The position numbers and the translations under genes are program-made. Below are positions 55,731-63,988 of a DNA stretch of 64,000 nucleotides, piece by piece (the stretch's first letter is position 1; each line of letters starts with the position of its first letter). The stretch lies in the NCBI GenBank assembly GCA_035508495.1, contig DATJMX010000028.1, positions 58,326-122,325 on the forward strand. The letters run 5' to 3'. Origin of the DNA: Candidatus Binataceae bacterium. Lineage in GTDB: Bacteria > Desulfobacterota > Binatia > Binatales > Binataceae. Under the pieces are notes generated by a model. The model searched no databases, was not told the DNA's origin, and saw nothing but the letters and a program-made list of their open reading frames with translations.

Positions 55731-56366
55731 TCAGACGCCCTCGATCCGGTACGCGCAGCGGCGCGCGCCGGAGAGGATGTGCTCGATACGCTCAACCCTG
55801 GCCTGCGGGCCCAGCACCTCGCGGAAGAGACTGAGCTCCTCGCGGCAGAGCCCCTGGCACATCGTGGCGGCGGCGCAGATCGGGCAGTGATTCTCCGCGA
55901 GCAGGATCGAGCCGTCATCCATCTTCGTGCATTCGGCCATGTATCCCTGTTCGCGCCGAATCTCGGCGAGAGCCTTCGTACGCGCGAATAGCGACTTGCC
56001 GGCGCGCTTCACTCGACGCATGTATTGCTCGAGCTGAATCTTCGAGCGCTCGCTGAGCAGACGGTCCATCCCCGTCTCGCCGAAGGCGCTCCGCACGGCG
56101 CTGATAATCTCGACGGTGAGATCGCCGTGCGAATCGGGAAAGCGCGAGGCCGCCGCCGATGTCAACCGCCATATGCGCGCGGGGCGTCCGACCTTGCGCC
56201 GTTCGTCGGCAAACGACGCTTCGCCGCGCTCGGCAAGGCGATACAGATGCTGCCGCACCGCCATCGGCGTTACTTTGAGGCGCTTGGCGATCTGGGCCGC
56301 GCTCTGCGGACCGCGGGTCTTGAGCTGGTAGAGAACGCCCTCTTCGGCGCGCACGTCTTCATTCAC
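55731..56366 (-). CDS. SufR/DeoR-like HTH regulator with a cysteine-rich, probably Fe-S, C-terminus
   Basis: A 211-residue regulator. The N-terminal winged HTH (about 10-75) reads GPQSAAQIAKRLKVTPMAVRQHLYRLAERG and KVGRPARIWRLT, the MarR/DeoR-like head found in SufR-type proteins. The C-terminus has six cysteines, AECTK, NHCPICAAATMCQGLC and RRCAYRI, more than the four that bind the [4Fe-4S] cluster in SufR. An iron-sulfur or redox sensor is likely. It is divergent from a Rieske-protein gene 105 bases away, with an inverted repeat (56425-56440) in between, and probably represses that operon and itself. Confidence 0.83.
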   Translation of the reverse strand: MNEDVRAEEGVLYQLKTRGPQSAAQIAKRLKVTPMAVRQHLYRLAERGEASFADERRKVGRPARIWRLTSAAASRFPDSHGDLTVEIISAVRSAFGETGMDRLLSERSKIQLEQYMRRVKRAGKSLFARTKALAEIRREQGYMAECTKMDDGSILLAENHCPICAAATMCQGLCREELSLFREVLGPQARVERIEHILSGARRCAYRIEGV

Positions 56367-56411
56367 AGAAGATCAATCTGAACGGCGCGGCGCCATTACG
56401 CAAGTGTCGGC

Positions 56412-56440
56412 TTGACTTAATTAATAAAGCGAGTACTTTA
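56412..56440. promoter_or_regulatory. divergent promoter region with TAAAG-N6-CTTTA operator candidate
   Basis: TTGACT (56412-56417) toward the Rieske gene is followed after 17 bases by an AT-rich -10 region, and TAAAG-cgagta-CTTTA lies at 56425-56440 over the spacer/-10. The region is much more AT-rich than its surroundings. The inverted repeat differs from the CAAC-N6-GTTG site described for cyanobacterial SufR but has the same 6-base spacing. Confidence 0.5.
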
Positions 56441-56471
56441 CAAATTATTCGAGCAATGGGAGGCCGTGGCG

Positions 56472-58229
56472 ATGAACCAGGAAGACAAAGCCGAGTCTCG
56501 TTTCGTGCGCGCCTTTGCGCTGAGCGACCTGCCCGAGGCGGGCTGCCGCACGATCACGCTCGAAGGCCGCGTGATCGTCGTGTTCCAGACCATTGTCGGA
56601 ATCTTCGCCGTCGATAATCGATGCCCGCACATGGGGTTCCCGCTCGACCGCGGCAGCGTCAAGGACGGTATTCTCACCTGCCATTGGCATCACGCGCGCT
56701 TCGACCTCGCCAGCGGCGGCACCTTCGATCAATGGGCCGACGACGTCCGCGTGTATCCGGTCGAGGTCCGCAATGGTGCGATCTGGATCGACCTGGCCGA
56801 GCGCGGCGACGCCCGCCGGCGTCATCTCACACGCCTCGGCGTCGGCCTCGAGCGCGACATTCCGCTCGTGATCGCGAAGTCGGTAATCGCGCTCGATCGC
56901 GATCAAACAGGCGCGCGCCAGGCGTTTCGCGCCGGTCTTCAATTCGGCACGCGCAACCGCCGCGCAGGATGGGGCAGCGGGCTCACGATCCTGACTTGCA
57001 TGATGAACCTGCTGCCGCACCTGGCGCGGGAAGACCGCCCGCGCGCGATGTATCACGGCCTGAGCGCCGTCGCCGAGGACTCCGCCGGCCAGGCTCCGTT
57101 GTTCACAGTTCGTCCGCTGCCGGGCGAATGCGCCGGAATCGAGCAACTCACGCGATGGTTTCGCTCGTTCGTCGAGCTGCGGGATTCCGAAGGTGCCGAG
57201 CGATGCATCGTGAGCGCGGTGCAAAGCGGCGCGAAACCGAATGAGATGGCCGCGATGATGTTCGCGGCGGCGACGGATCATCGATACAACACAATCGGTC
57301 ACGTGCTCGATTTCACCAACAAGGCTTTCGAGGCCCTCGACCATGCCGGATGGGATCTCGCCGAGCAGTCGTTGGCGAGCCTCGCGTCGAGTTACGCCAA
57401 CGCCGATCGCATGGAAGAATCGAACTCCTGGCGCAATCCCGTCGATCTCGTGGCGATCCTCGAACGCGCATTTGAGTCGCTCCCGTCGGCTCTGGAAGCG
57501 GGCAGGAAGGCCGCGAATCCCTGGCGTGACGAGGTCGCAGTGAGCGCCGCGATTTTGGGCGAGGATCCGCAGGCTATCGCGGATTCGATGCTGAATGCGC
57601 TCCGCGAAGGATGCGCGCCCGTGGGACTCGGCGGAGTCGTCGCGCACGCGGCCGCGCTTCGAATCGCGCGCTTCGCGCTCAGCAACGAGTTCGGCGACTG
57701 GGACACGGCGCATCACAGCTTCACCTTTGCCAACGCGGTTCACCAGGCGTTGCTGCACGCGCCGACGGTTGAAGTTCTGCGCGGAGCATTCGATGCCGCG
57801 ATGAGCGTGTATCTCACGCGATTCCTGAACGTCCCGCCCGCCCGCATCCGCGAGGCGGACATTGCACTGACGTCGCCGTTCGACTTGGCTGGCAGGTTAG
57901 CCGACGTCCTCGATCGTCAACAACAAGTCGATGCCGCATCGTCGATGGCCGCGAGTTACCTTCATCGAAGCGGTGATCCTCGCGCACTACTCGCCGCAAT
58001 CGGCGGCGCGATGCTGCGCGAGGATCGCGATTTTCATACGATTCAGAGTGTCGAGGCCGCCTTCCGCCAATATTCGATTCGCCGCGCCGCACCGGGCGAA
58101 GATGCGTTGCTCGCGACTGTTCGTTACCTCGCCGCCCATTCGCCGACCGTCCGCGCGCAACGGCAGACCTATCAGATCGCGCTCAAGCTGAGCCGGGGCG
58201 AAAAGATGTTCGCAGAGGAGGCTTCATGA
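56472..58229 (+). CDS. Rieske [2Fe-2S] protein with a large uncharacterised C-terminal domain
   Basis: A 585-residue cytoplasmic protein. The N-terminal Rieske domain (about 10-105) has both cluster motifs, DNRCPHMGFPLDRG (Cys-x-His) and GILTCHWHHARFDLASG (Cys-x2-His). The remaining about 475 residues are mostly helical and rich in His (ATDHRYNTIGHVLDFTNKA, VVAHAAALRIARFAL, TAHHSFTFANAVHQALLHAP); I do not recognise the domain, though it is not a Rieske-oxygenase catalytic (non-heme iron) domain, since the D/H-x2-H-x4-H facial triad is not evident. GTG 56466 is in frame, but ATG 56472 has GGGAGG eight bases upstream. Its stop overlaps the next ATG. Confidence 0.85.
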   Translation: MNQEDKAESRFVRAFALSDLPEAGCRTITLEGRVIVVFQTIVGIFAVDNRCPHMGFPLDRGSVKDGILTCHWHHARFDLASGGTFDQWADDVRVYPVEVRNGAIWIDLAERGDARRRHLTRLGVGLERDIPLVIAKSVIALDRDQTGARQAFRAGLQFGTRNRRAGWGSGLTILTCMMNLLPHLAREDRPRAMYHGLSAVAEDSAGQAPLFTVRPLPGECAGIEQLTRWFRSFVELRDSEGAERCIVSAVQSGAKPNEMAAMMFAAATDHRYNTIGHVLDFTNKAFEALDHAGWDLAEQSLASLASSYANADRMEESNSWRNPVDLVAILERAFESLPSALEAGRKAANPWRDEVAVSAAILGEDPQAIADSMLNALREGCAPVGLGGVVAHAAALRIARFALSNEFGDWDTAHHSFTFANAVHQALLHAPTVEVLRGAFDAAMSVYLTRFLNVPPARIREADIALTSPFDLAGRLADVLDRQQQVDAASSMAASYLHRSGDPRALLAAIGGAMLREDRDFHTIQSVEAAFRQYSIRRAAPGEDALLATVRYLAAHSPTVRAQRQTYQIALKLSRGEKMFAEEAS

Positions 58230-59308
58230 GCGCCGCCAATAATGGTTACCCCGCGCTCGACGAAGCGCTCGTGACGCTGGCACCCAACGGGCCCGAGCTT
58301 CGCAACACCAACTCGAATCACGCGCCGATGGCGATTGAGGCGATGTGCGCGATGGGCCGCGGCGCCGACGCGCTGCCGTGGCTGGAGCGTTATCAACAGC
58401 AATTGACGCCACGCCCGCCCCGCTTCGAGCGAATCGACCAGGCGAACTGGCAGGCAGCAATCGGCGATCCGCGTTACACGAGCGACTGGTTCGAGTTCTT
58501 CCGCAACGAACTGGAAGAGCGTCCGTGGCACGAAGTGGTTGATGCGTGGGCAGCCCGGCTGGCGGCCGGAACCATTGCGGCTGCGCTGCACGGTGTCATT
58601 CGCACGGGACACGCGGCCCGCGCGATCGCGCTCGAAGTAAATGCGCAGCGAAAACGCGAACTTGCTGACGGCCTCGCATATTGGGCCGCAGAATACGTGA
58701 GCCTGCCGGGGAAGCATCGCAGCGCAGCGCATGCAATGCCCGCGGCAGCGATCATGCGCGTTCCCACGATCCCGATCGAGCGCCGTGGCAAATTTACTTC
58801 GCTCACGGGTGCGGTCACTCAGCTCAACTCGTTCAATGAGTTCAACAGCGTTATCGATGCGGTTGATCCCGCTTCGCGCGACGCGTCGTCGTTCGTCTCG
58901 GATCTCACTGCGACCTTCTCGCGCGTGTACCTCGCGAATGCTCGCGACCTTCTGACCACGATCGCGTTCATCCACACGGTCACAGGTCCCGCCGCGTTGC
59001 GTTGGATGCTGCCGTGTCTCGGACGCGAAGCAACTGAGACCGCACTCATGCACATGTGGCACGCCTCAGCAGCGCTGTATTCGACATTCGGCACCGCGCC
59101 GTCTTCGGAGAACATCGAACCGCCGTCGCATACCGCCGAAGAGCTGATCGATCGCGCAATCGCGACCGGCGACGAGCATGCAATCAAGTTCACCGAAGTT
59201 TGTCTGAGTGAGAGCGCGCTGAACCCCTGTTCTGAGTATTTAGCCGCTGCATCGCATGCGGTCGCGATGCTGAGTAAGACGCGGGCTGAGATCTCAAAGA
59301 AAATGTAG
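58226..59308 (+). CDS. questin-oxidase-like protein (DUF4243)
   Basis: A 360-residue protein resembling the fungal questin oxidase family, which opens an anthraquinone ring in a Baeyer-Villiger-like oxygenation. SNHAPMAIEAMCAMG, ALHGVIRTGHAARAI, ELADGLAYWAAEYVSLPG, LTTIAFIHTVTGPAALRWMLP and HAIKFTEVCLSE are the His-rich conserved blocks. It has no flavin or NADPH motif, as for the family. ATGA overlap with the Rieske gene implies fixed stoichiometry; the Rieske protein could be its electron donor. The substrate is unknown. A terminator follows. Confidence 0.78.
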   Translation: MSAANNGYPALDEALVTLAPNGPELRNTNSNHAPMAIEAMCAMGRGADALPWLERYQQQLTPRPPRFERIDQANWQAAIGDPRYTSDWFEFFRNELEERPWHEVVDAWAARLAAGTIAAALHGVIRTGHAARAIALEVNAQRKRELADGLAYWAAEYVSLPGKHRSAAHAMPAAAIMRVPTIPIERRGKFTSLTGAVTQLNSFNEFNSVIDAVDPASRDASSFVSDLTATFSRVYLANARDLLTTIAFIHTVTGPAALRWMLPCLGREATETALMHMWHASAALYSTFGTAPSSENIEPPSHTAEELIDRAIATGDEHAIKFTEVCLSESALNPCSEYLAAASHAVAMLSKTRAEISKKM

Positions 59309-59338
59309 TGGGGCGGGCGTCCCTGCCTGCCATTGATT

Positions 59339-59367
59339 GCGCGGAGTCTTTTCCGCGCCACTTTTTC
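59339..59367 (+). terminator. intrinsic terminator of the Rieske/questin-oxidase-like operon
   Basis: GCGCGGA-gtcttt-TCCGCGC followed by CACTTTTTC, 30 bases after the stop at 59308. Confidence 0.75.
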
Positions 59368-59402
59368 AGCATCGAAGGCGCGCAACGCGCCGTCTTACCG
59401 AA

Positions 59403-60083
59403 CTACTTGCGGCCCGAGTACACCGTGAAGATCAGATGCAGGTACGCGCAATCGACGTCACGGAAGCCGGCTTCGCGCATCCAGCGGAGTTGATCGTCGA
59501 GGGTCGCGTTGCGATCGAACTTCATGCGCTCGAGAGCCTGCGCGAGATCCTTCTCGCCGACGCCCAGCTCGCGCGCACGCGTGAGCCATCTTTGGTGATG
59601 CAGCCGGTCGAGTTCAGGAGTCGCGGCACGGAACTGGTCAGCCTGGATGAACATACCGCCTTCGCGCAGGACGGCATAAACCCGCTTCATCAGCGCGGCC
59701 TTCTGAGCATCCTCCAGATGATGAATCGACAACGCCGAGATAACGACGTCGTAACTGCCTGTAAGCTCCGCCGTGCCGTGATCGCTGACGAGGAAGCGGA
59801 AACGCTCGCCGCCGAGCTCGAAGCGCTCGCGAGCGCGCTCGAGCATCGCGTCTGAGATGTCGCTCATCGTGATCCGCGCGTTGGGAAAACTGTAGGCGAC
59901 GAACGCCGCCATCAGGCCCGTGCCGGCGCCCAGATCGAGCACCTCGAATTCGCGCTCGCGCTCAAACGGAATCTGATCGATCGCGGCGCGATAGAAATCG
60001 TCGAAGCCCGGAACCAGCCGCCGCCGCGCGCGATCATAATCGCCAGCCGCAAGGTCAAAGACACGCTGAACGCTGGAAGCCAT
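59403..60083 (-). CDS. class I SAM-dependent methyltransferase
   Basis: A 226-residue soluble methyltransferase. VLDLGAGTGLMAAFVA is the SAM-binding motif I, ITMSDISDAMLERARERF motif II, DVVISALSIHHL motif IV, and LREGGMFIQADQF motif V. The Methyltransf_25/UbiE-like head gives no clue to the substrate; the insert around LHHQRWLTRARELG is typical of a bacterial subgroup with small-molecule or tRNA substrates. It is a single gene, converging on the questin-oxidase-like gene, between two terminators. Confidence 0.9.
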   Translation of the reverse strand: MASSVQRVFDLAAGDYDRARRRLVPGFDDFYRAAIDQIPFEREREFEVLDLGAGTGLMAAFVAYSFPNARITMSDISDAMLERARERFELGGERFRFLVSDHGTAELTGSYDVVISALSIHHLEDAQKAALMKRVYAVLREGGMFIQADQFRAATPELDRLHHQRWLTRARELGVGEKDLAQALERMKFDRNATLDDQLRWMREAGFRDVDCAYLHLIFTVYSGRK

Positions 60084-60143
60084 CCGCGATTTTTGCGACG
60101 ACCATCGTCGCGAATCAACTACCTAATGTAGGGCGAAAGAACG

Positions 60144-60172
60144 AAACCGCCGGAGTGATTCTCCGGCGGTTT
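60144..60172. terminator. bidirectional terminator
   Basis: AACCGCCGGAG-tgatt-CTCCGGCGGTT, a perfect 11-bp stem extended by an A-T pair. On the minus strand TTTCGTTCTTT follows; it lies 27 bases after the stop of the amidohydrolase at 60199. Confidence 0.85.
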
Positions 60173-60198
60173 TCATCATTAACGTAGCCATTGGCGCA

Positions 60199-61899
60199 TT
60201 ACGCCGCGGCGTGCCCGTGACGTAGAAGTTTGCCTGGGAGCGGGCCATCGGATGACACCTGGTCTTGGCCTTCGCGGCGGATGACTTTGCCGTTGACGAC
60301 TACCGCGTCAATGCCGTACGCATCGGCGATTAGGCGGTCTTGGCCCGCGGGCAGATCGTAGACGCGGCGCAGGCTGCTGGCGCCGACCTTGTCGGGATCG
60401 AAGATCGTCACGTCGCCGCCGAGGCCCGGGGCAAGCCGGCCGCGATCTGTGATGCCGAAGACTTCCGCGGGCCGCGCCGTGAGCATCCAGATTGCGCGCT
60501 CCATCGAGATTGCGCGCTTTTCGCGGACCCATCGCGAGAGCAGGTAGGTCGAGAAGCACGCGTCGCATAGCTGGCTCGCGTGCGCACCCGCGTCAGACAG
60601 GCCCAGCACCGTGTTCTTCGCCGCGAGCAGCTCGGCGACGTCGCTTTCGACATTGTTCAGGATCGCCATGCGGAAGCGCGCTTCGAGATTGCTCGCCAGC
60701 GCAAGGTCGAGCGACAGATCGATCGGATCGACGCCGCGCTCACGCGCGACTTCCGCGAGATTGCGCTCTTCGAGCGCCGGCTCGCCTGGGCAATACGTTA
60801 TCGTCGTGCTGTCCCATCGATTGGCGAAGGCGCCTTCGCCGCCAACGCCGGCGCGAGCCTTGAAGGCTTTGCGGAACTCGGGGTCAGCATAGATTTTCTT
60901 CTTACCCTCGAAGTCGGCCGCCGAAACCGGCTGGAACACCGGCATACTCTCGAAGATGAACGGCGCCTTGTACTGAAACTCGAAGTTGAGCGGGCGGCAC
61001 GTCACCTGCGGAACGATGTTGAGGCCCTGGTCGCACAGCTTCTGCGAGTTCGCCAGCAGCGTGCGATGGTCGACGCCGCCGCCCATCTGCATCCCGGCGA
61101 GCAGCGCCGTCCATGTGATCGGCCGATGAATCTCGGATGCGATTTCGGCGAACTCGCGCAGGAAGAGCTCGCGTCCGACCGTCACCTGCATTAGACCTTC
61201 GCGCTTCTCGCCGAGCACCGATGCGAGCGCCTTTATCTCTGCGAGCTCGGCCGCGCGGCTCGGCACCGGCTTGCCGCTGTAGCCGACGTGCGTGACGGCT
61301 TTCGAGGTTGCGAAGCCCACCGCGCCGGCATCGAGGCCGCGCGCGACGAGCGAGCGCATCTCGGCGATCTCGCCCTCGGTTGCGGGCCGCTCGGTTGCAT
61401 CCTCGCCCATCACGTACATGCGAATTGGTGTATGGCCGATGAGCGCGCCGACGTTGATTGCCGTGCCACGCTGCTCGATCGCGTCCATGTACTGCTCGAA
61501 AGTCTCGAACGGCCAGTCGTAGCCGAGCCCGGTCTCCAGCGCCTTCAGGCTCATGCCCTCGACGTTCTCGAGCGTGCGCATGATGAGCCCGCGATGCTCG
61601 GGGCGCGTCGGCGCGACGCCGAAGCCACAGTTGCCCATCACGATCGTCGTCACGCCGTGCCATGGCGAGATCGTCATCATGCGGTCCCACATGATCTGAG
61701 CGTCGTAGTGCGTGTGGATATCGACGAAGCCAGGGCTCACGACCTTGCCACGCGCGTCGATCATCTCGCTCGTCGAGCCGAGCGCCTTGCCAACGGCGAC
61801 AATCTTGCTGTCCTTGATAGCGAGGTCGCCTTCGATTGGCGCCGCGCCGGTGCCGTCGTAAATCGTACCGCCCGTAATCTTCAGATCGTAGTCCGCCAT
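60199..61899 (-). CDS. D-aminoacylase-type amidohydrolase, second copy
   Basis: A 566-residue paralog of the gene at 5117. PGFVDIHTHYDAQIMWD is the HxH motif, GNCGFGVAPT the signature, GALIGHTPIRMYVMG a family His, TTITYCPGEP a variable segment, and VLGLSDAGAHASQLCD the late Asp/His motif. The first (LKITGGTIYDGTG) and last (GIDAVVVNGKVIRREG) strands form the beta-sandwich. The deacylase function is inferred from the family only. GAGGCGA precedes the ATG. It is divergent from a metal-dependent amidohydrolase at 62136, and the gap between them holds an inverted repeat and a plus-strand promoter. Confidence 0.9.
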   Translation of the reverse strand: MADYDLKITGGTIYDGTGAAPIEGDLAIKDSKIVAVGKALGSTSEMIDARGKVVSPGFVDIHTHYDAQIMWDRMMTISPWHGVTTIVMGNCGFGVAPTRPEHRGLIMRTLENVEGMSLKALETGLGYDWPFETFEQYMDAIEQRGTAINVGALIGHTPIRMYVMGEDATERPATEGEIAEMRSLVARGLDAGAVGFATSKAVTHVGYSGKPVPSRAAELAEIKALASVLGEKREGLMQVTVGRELFLREFAEIASEIHRPITWTALLAGMQMGGGVDHRTLLANSQKLCDQGLNIVPQVTCRPLNFEFQYKAPFIFESMPVFQPVSAADFEGKKKIYADPEFRKAFKARAGVGGEGAFANRWDSTTITYCPGEPALEERNLAEVARERGVDPIDLSLDLALASNLEARFRMAILNNVESDVAELLAAKNTVLGLSDAGAHASQLCDACFSTYLLSRWVREKRAISMERAIWMLTARPAEVFGITDRGRLAPGLGGDVTIFDPDKVGASSLRRVYDLPAGQDRLIADAYGIDAVVVNGKVIRREGQDQVSSDGPLPGKLLRHGHAAA

Positions 61900-61978
61900 G
61901 AGATTTCGCCTCTTGGAGAGCCGGGCCGCGCATCGCGTCGGAGGCCGCGGCCGGGCAAATCGTGGGAGATTGTGACTA

Positions 61979-62003
61979 GCGGCTACCTATATCGAATAGC
62001 CGC
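61979..62003. promoter_or_regulatory. inverted repeat GCGGCTA-N11-TAGCCGC
   Basis: A perfect 7-bp inverted repeat with an 11-base AT-rich centre, midway in the divergent gap between the two amidohydrolase genes. It could be a shared operator. A small hairpin (62007-62022) follows. Confidence 0.45.
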
Positions 62004-62039
62004 CGCGGCGGTCGAGACCGCCTGAAATCCTGCCGCGCG

Positions 62040-62068
62040 TTGTGATCTGACCTGTCCTTTAGTATTAG
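62040..62068 (+). promoter_or_regulatory. promoter of the amidohydrolase at 62136
   Basis: TTGTGA, 17-base spacer, TATTAG (4 of 6 in each box). GAGGAG precedes the start codon at 62136. Confidence 0.45.
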
Positions 62069-62135
62069 AGTTTCTACGCGGCCGCAGTGATCACGAACCT
62101 CGCGCACGCGGCACGCAACCCACGAGGAGCTAGCG

Positions 62136-63233
62136 ATGCAGAAGCACATCATTTCCGCCGACTCGCACATCACCGAACCGCCCGGCACTTACGTCGACCG
62201 AATCGATCACAAGTTCAAAGACATCGCGCCGAAGATGGTCCGCGACGACAAGCTCGGCGACATGTTCGTGATCAAGGACTTCGAGCGGCCGATTCCGATG
62301 GGACTCGTCGCCGCGGCCGGCAAGAACGCGAAAGAGCTCGCGACCTTCGGCGTGAAGTTCGACGAGATGCATCGCGGCGGATGGGATCCCGAGGCGCGCC
62401 TGGCCGACCAGGATCGCGACGGCGTCTATGCCGAGATCATCTATCCCACCGTCGGCATGATGCTCTGCAACCATCCTGACTTCGATTATAAAAAGGCCTG
62501 CTTCGACGCCTACAACCTCTGGATCGCCGAGTACTGCGACCACCACCCGGATCGCCTTGTGGGCATGGGGCAGACCGCGATGCGCTCGGTCGAGGAAGGA
62601 ATCCAGGACCTGCGCAAGATGAAGGAGATGGGACTCAAGGGCGTCATGATGCCCGGCAATCCCAAGCTCGAGGACTACGACAGCGCAATCTACGATCCCT
62701 TCTACGAAGCCGCGGTCGATATGAAGATGCCGCTCAGCTTCCATATCCTGACCAGCAGCGCCGACAACTTCAAAGCCCGCGGACCGAAGATCAACGCCTT
62801 CATGTCGATCATCCGCGGATGCCAGGACATTATCGGCACTTTTATCTTCGGCGGCGTGTTCGAGCGCTTCCCGAAGCTCAAGGTCGTATGCGTCGAGGCC
62901 GATGCCGGCTGGGTGCCTCATTATATGTATCGCATGGACCACGCCTACGATCGGCATCGCTACTGGCTCGAGCACGGCACGATCAGCAAGATGCCGAGCG
63001 AGTATTTCCGCGAAAACGTTTACACCACGTTCCAGGACGACTACGTCGCGTTCCAGGTAAAGGACCTCGTGAACGTCCACCGCATGATGTGGGCCAATGA
63101 CTTCCCGCATAGCGATTCGACGTGGCCGTGGTCGCAGGACGTATTGAAGAAGCAGACGGCGAACCTGACCGAGCACGAAAAGGAACTCATCCTCCACGAC
63201 AATTGCGCCGAGCTCTACAACCTCAGCGTCTGA
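62136..63233 (+). CDS. metal-dependent amidohydrolase (Amidohydro_2), second copy
   Basis: A 365-residue TIM-barrel amidohydrolase, paralog of the gene at 2871. ISADSHITEPP replaces the H-x-H ligands by D-S-H; SFHILTSSADN gives the mid-barrel His; CVEADAGWVPHYMYRMDH and WANDFPHSDSTWPWSQ are the late motifs. Subgroup members include decarboxylases and hydrolases of aromatic acids; the exact substrate is open. GAGGAG precedes the ATG. Together with the divergent D-aminoacylase-type gene it repeats the pairing seen at 2.9-6.8 kb. Confidence 0.88.
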   Translation: MQKHIISADSHITEPPGTYVDRIDHKFKDIAPKMVRDDKLGDMFVIKDFERPIPMGLVAAAGKNAKELATFGVKFDEMHRGGWDPEARLADQDRDGVYAEIIYPTVGMMLCNHPDFDYKKACFDAYNLWIAEYCDHHPDRLVGMGQTAMRSVEEGIQDLRKMKEMGLKGVMMPGNPKLEDYDSAIYDPFYEAAVDMKMPLSFHILTSSADNFKARGPKINAFMSIIRGCQDIIGTFIFGGVFERFPKLKVVCVEADAGWVPHYMYRMDHAYDRHRYWLEHGTISKMPSEYFRENVYTTFQDDYVAFQVKDLVNVHRMMWANDFPHSDSTWPWSQDVLKKQTANLTEHEKELILHDNCAELYNLSV

Positions 63234-63328
63234 CGATTTCCTCCTGGTGCTGGCGCGGTGGAGCGAGTGATCGTGAAGCCGCGCCGGTGCTTTCTTCGCG
63301 TCCCGAATCTTCCTGCGAAATGAAATCC

Positions 63329-63352
63329 CGCGACGGATCATCTTCCGTCGCG
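63329..63352 (+). terminator. hairpin before the sigma-factor gene
   Basis: CGCGACGGA-tcatct-TCCGTCGCG, a perfect 9-bp stem 96 bases after the amidohydrolase stop. It has no T-run. The rest of 63234-63409 shows no gene. Confidence 0.55.
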
Positions 63353-63409
63353 ACTACTAACGACTGAGTAAGAGCGCTGAACAGTAGCGACGACAGCGGC
63401 TCGCCTGTA

Positions 63410-63988
63410 ATGCCCATGGCGCGGCGCAATCTGGCCGCTTCCGCCCCAGTCGATGACGGAGGTGGAAGCGAGGAAGCGTTCATCGCACGTCTCAAGGCGG
63501 GCGACGGCGACGCGGCGCGCGAGTTTTTCGATTTGTATGCGGCGCGGGTTAATCGATTCATCGCAAGCTCGCTCGGCGGCGATGCGCGCGATGCCGAAGA
63601 TCTCCTGCAAGAGACTTTTATCGCGCTCGCCGAGGCGCTGCCGTATTTTCGCGGCGACTCGTCGCTGTTCACGTTTGCCTGCGCGATCGCGCATCGCAAG
63701 GTGCAGTCGTTCATCCGGCGCAACGCGCGGCGCGCGCGAATCGCGCTCGCCGCTCCGCTCGAACCCGAGCGCGATGCACCGGGAGCATCGCCGCAGGACC
63801 GCCGTGCCGTCACCGAGGCGATGGCTCATCTGCAGGCCGATCACAGGGAAGTGCTGATGCTGAAATACGTCGAGGATATGAGCGTGAACGAGATCGCGCG
63901 CGTGATGCAGCTCAGCGAGCATGCGGTGGAATCGCGCCTGGCGCGCGCGCGGCGCGCGCTGCGCGCGATTCTGGAGGCGTCGCGATGA
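63410..63988 (+). CDS. ECF-type RNA polymerase sigma factor
   Basis: A 192-residue extracytoplasmic-function sigma factor. Region 2 (about 20-90): FFDLYAARVNRFIASSLGG, DAEDLLQETFIALAEALPYF and LFTFACAIAHRKVQSFIRR. Region 4 (about 130-190): LQADHREVLMLKYVEDMSVNEIA and LSEHAVESRLARARRALR, the HTH that reads the -35 box. There is no long C-terminal extension. A second ATG six bases later (63416) is possible; neither has a clear Shine-Dalgarno. The next gene starts within its stop (ATGA), as anti-sigma genes usually do. Confidence 0.93.
   Translation: MPMARRNLAASAPVDDGGGSEEAFIARLKAGDGDAAREFFDLYAARVNRFIASSLGGDARDAEDLLQETFIALAEALPYFRGDSSLFTFACAIAHRKVQSFIRRNARRARIALAAPLEPERDAPGASPQDRRAVTEAMAHLQADHREVLMLKYVEDMSVNEIARVMQLSEHAVESRLARARRALRAILEASR

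Noticed and set aside
55731..56366. Metal-sensing ArsR-type repressor
   Set aside because: The cysteines are in a C-terminal domain like that of SufR, not in the ArsR alpha3 or alpha5 helices, and the HTH is followed by a long effector domain.
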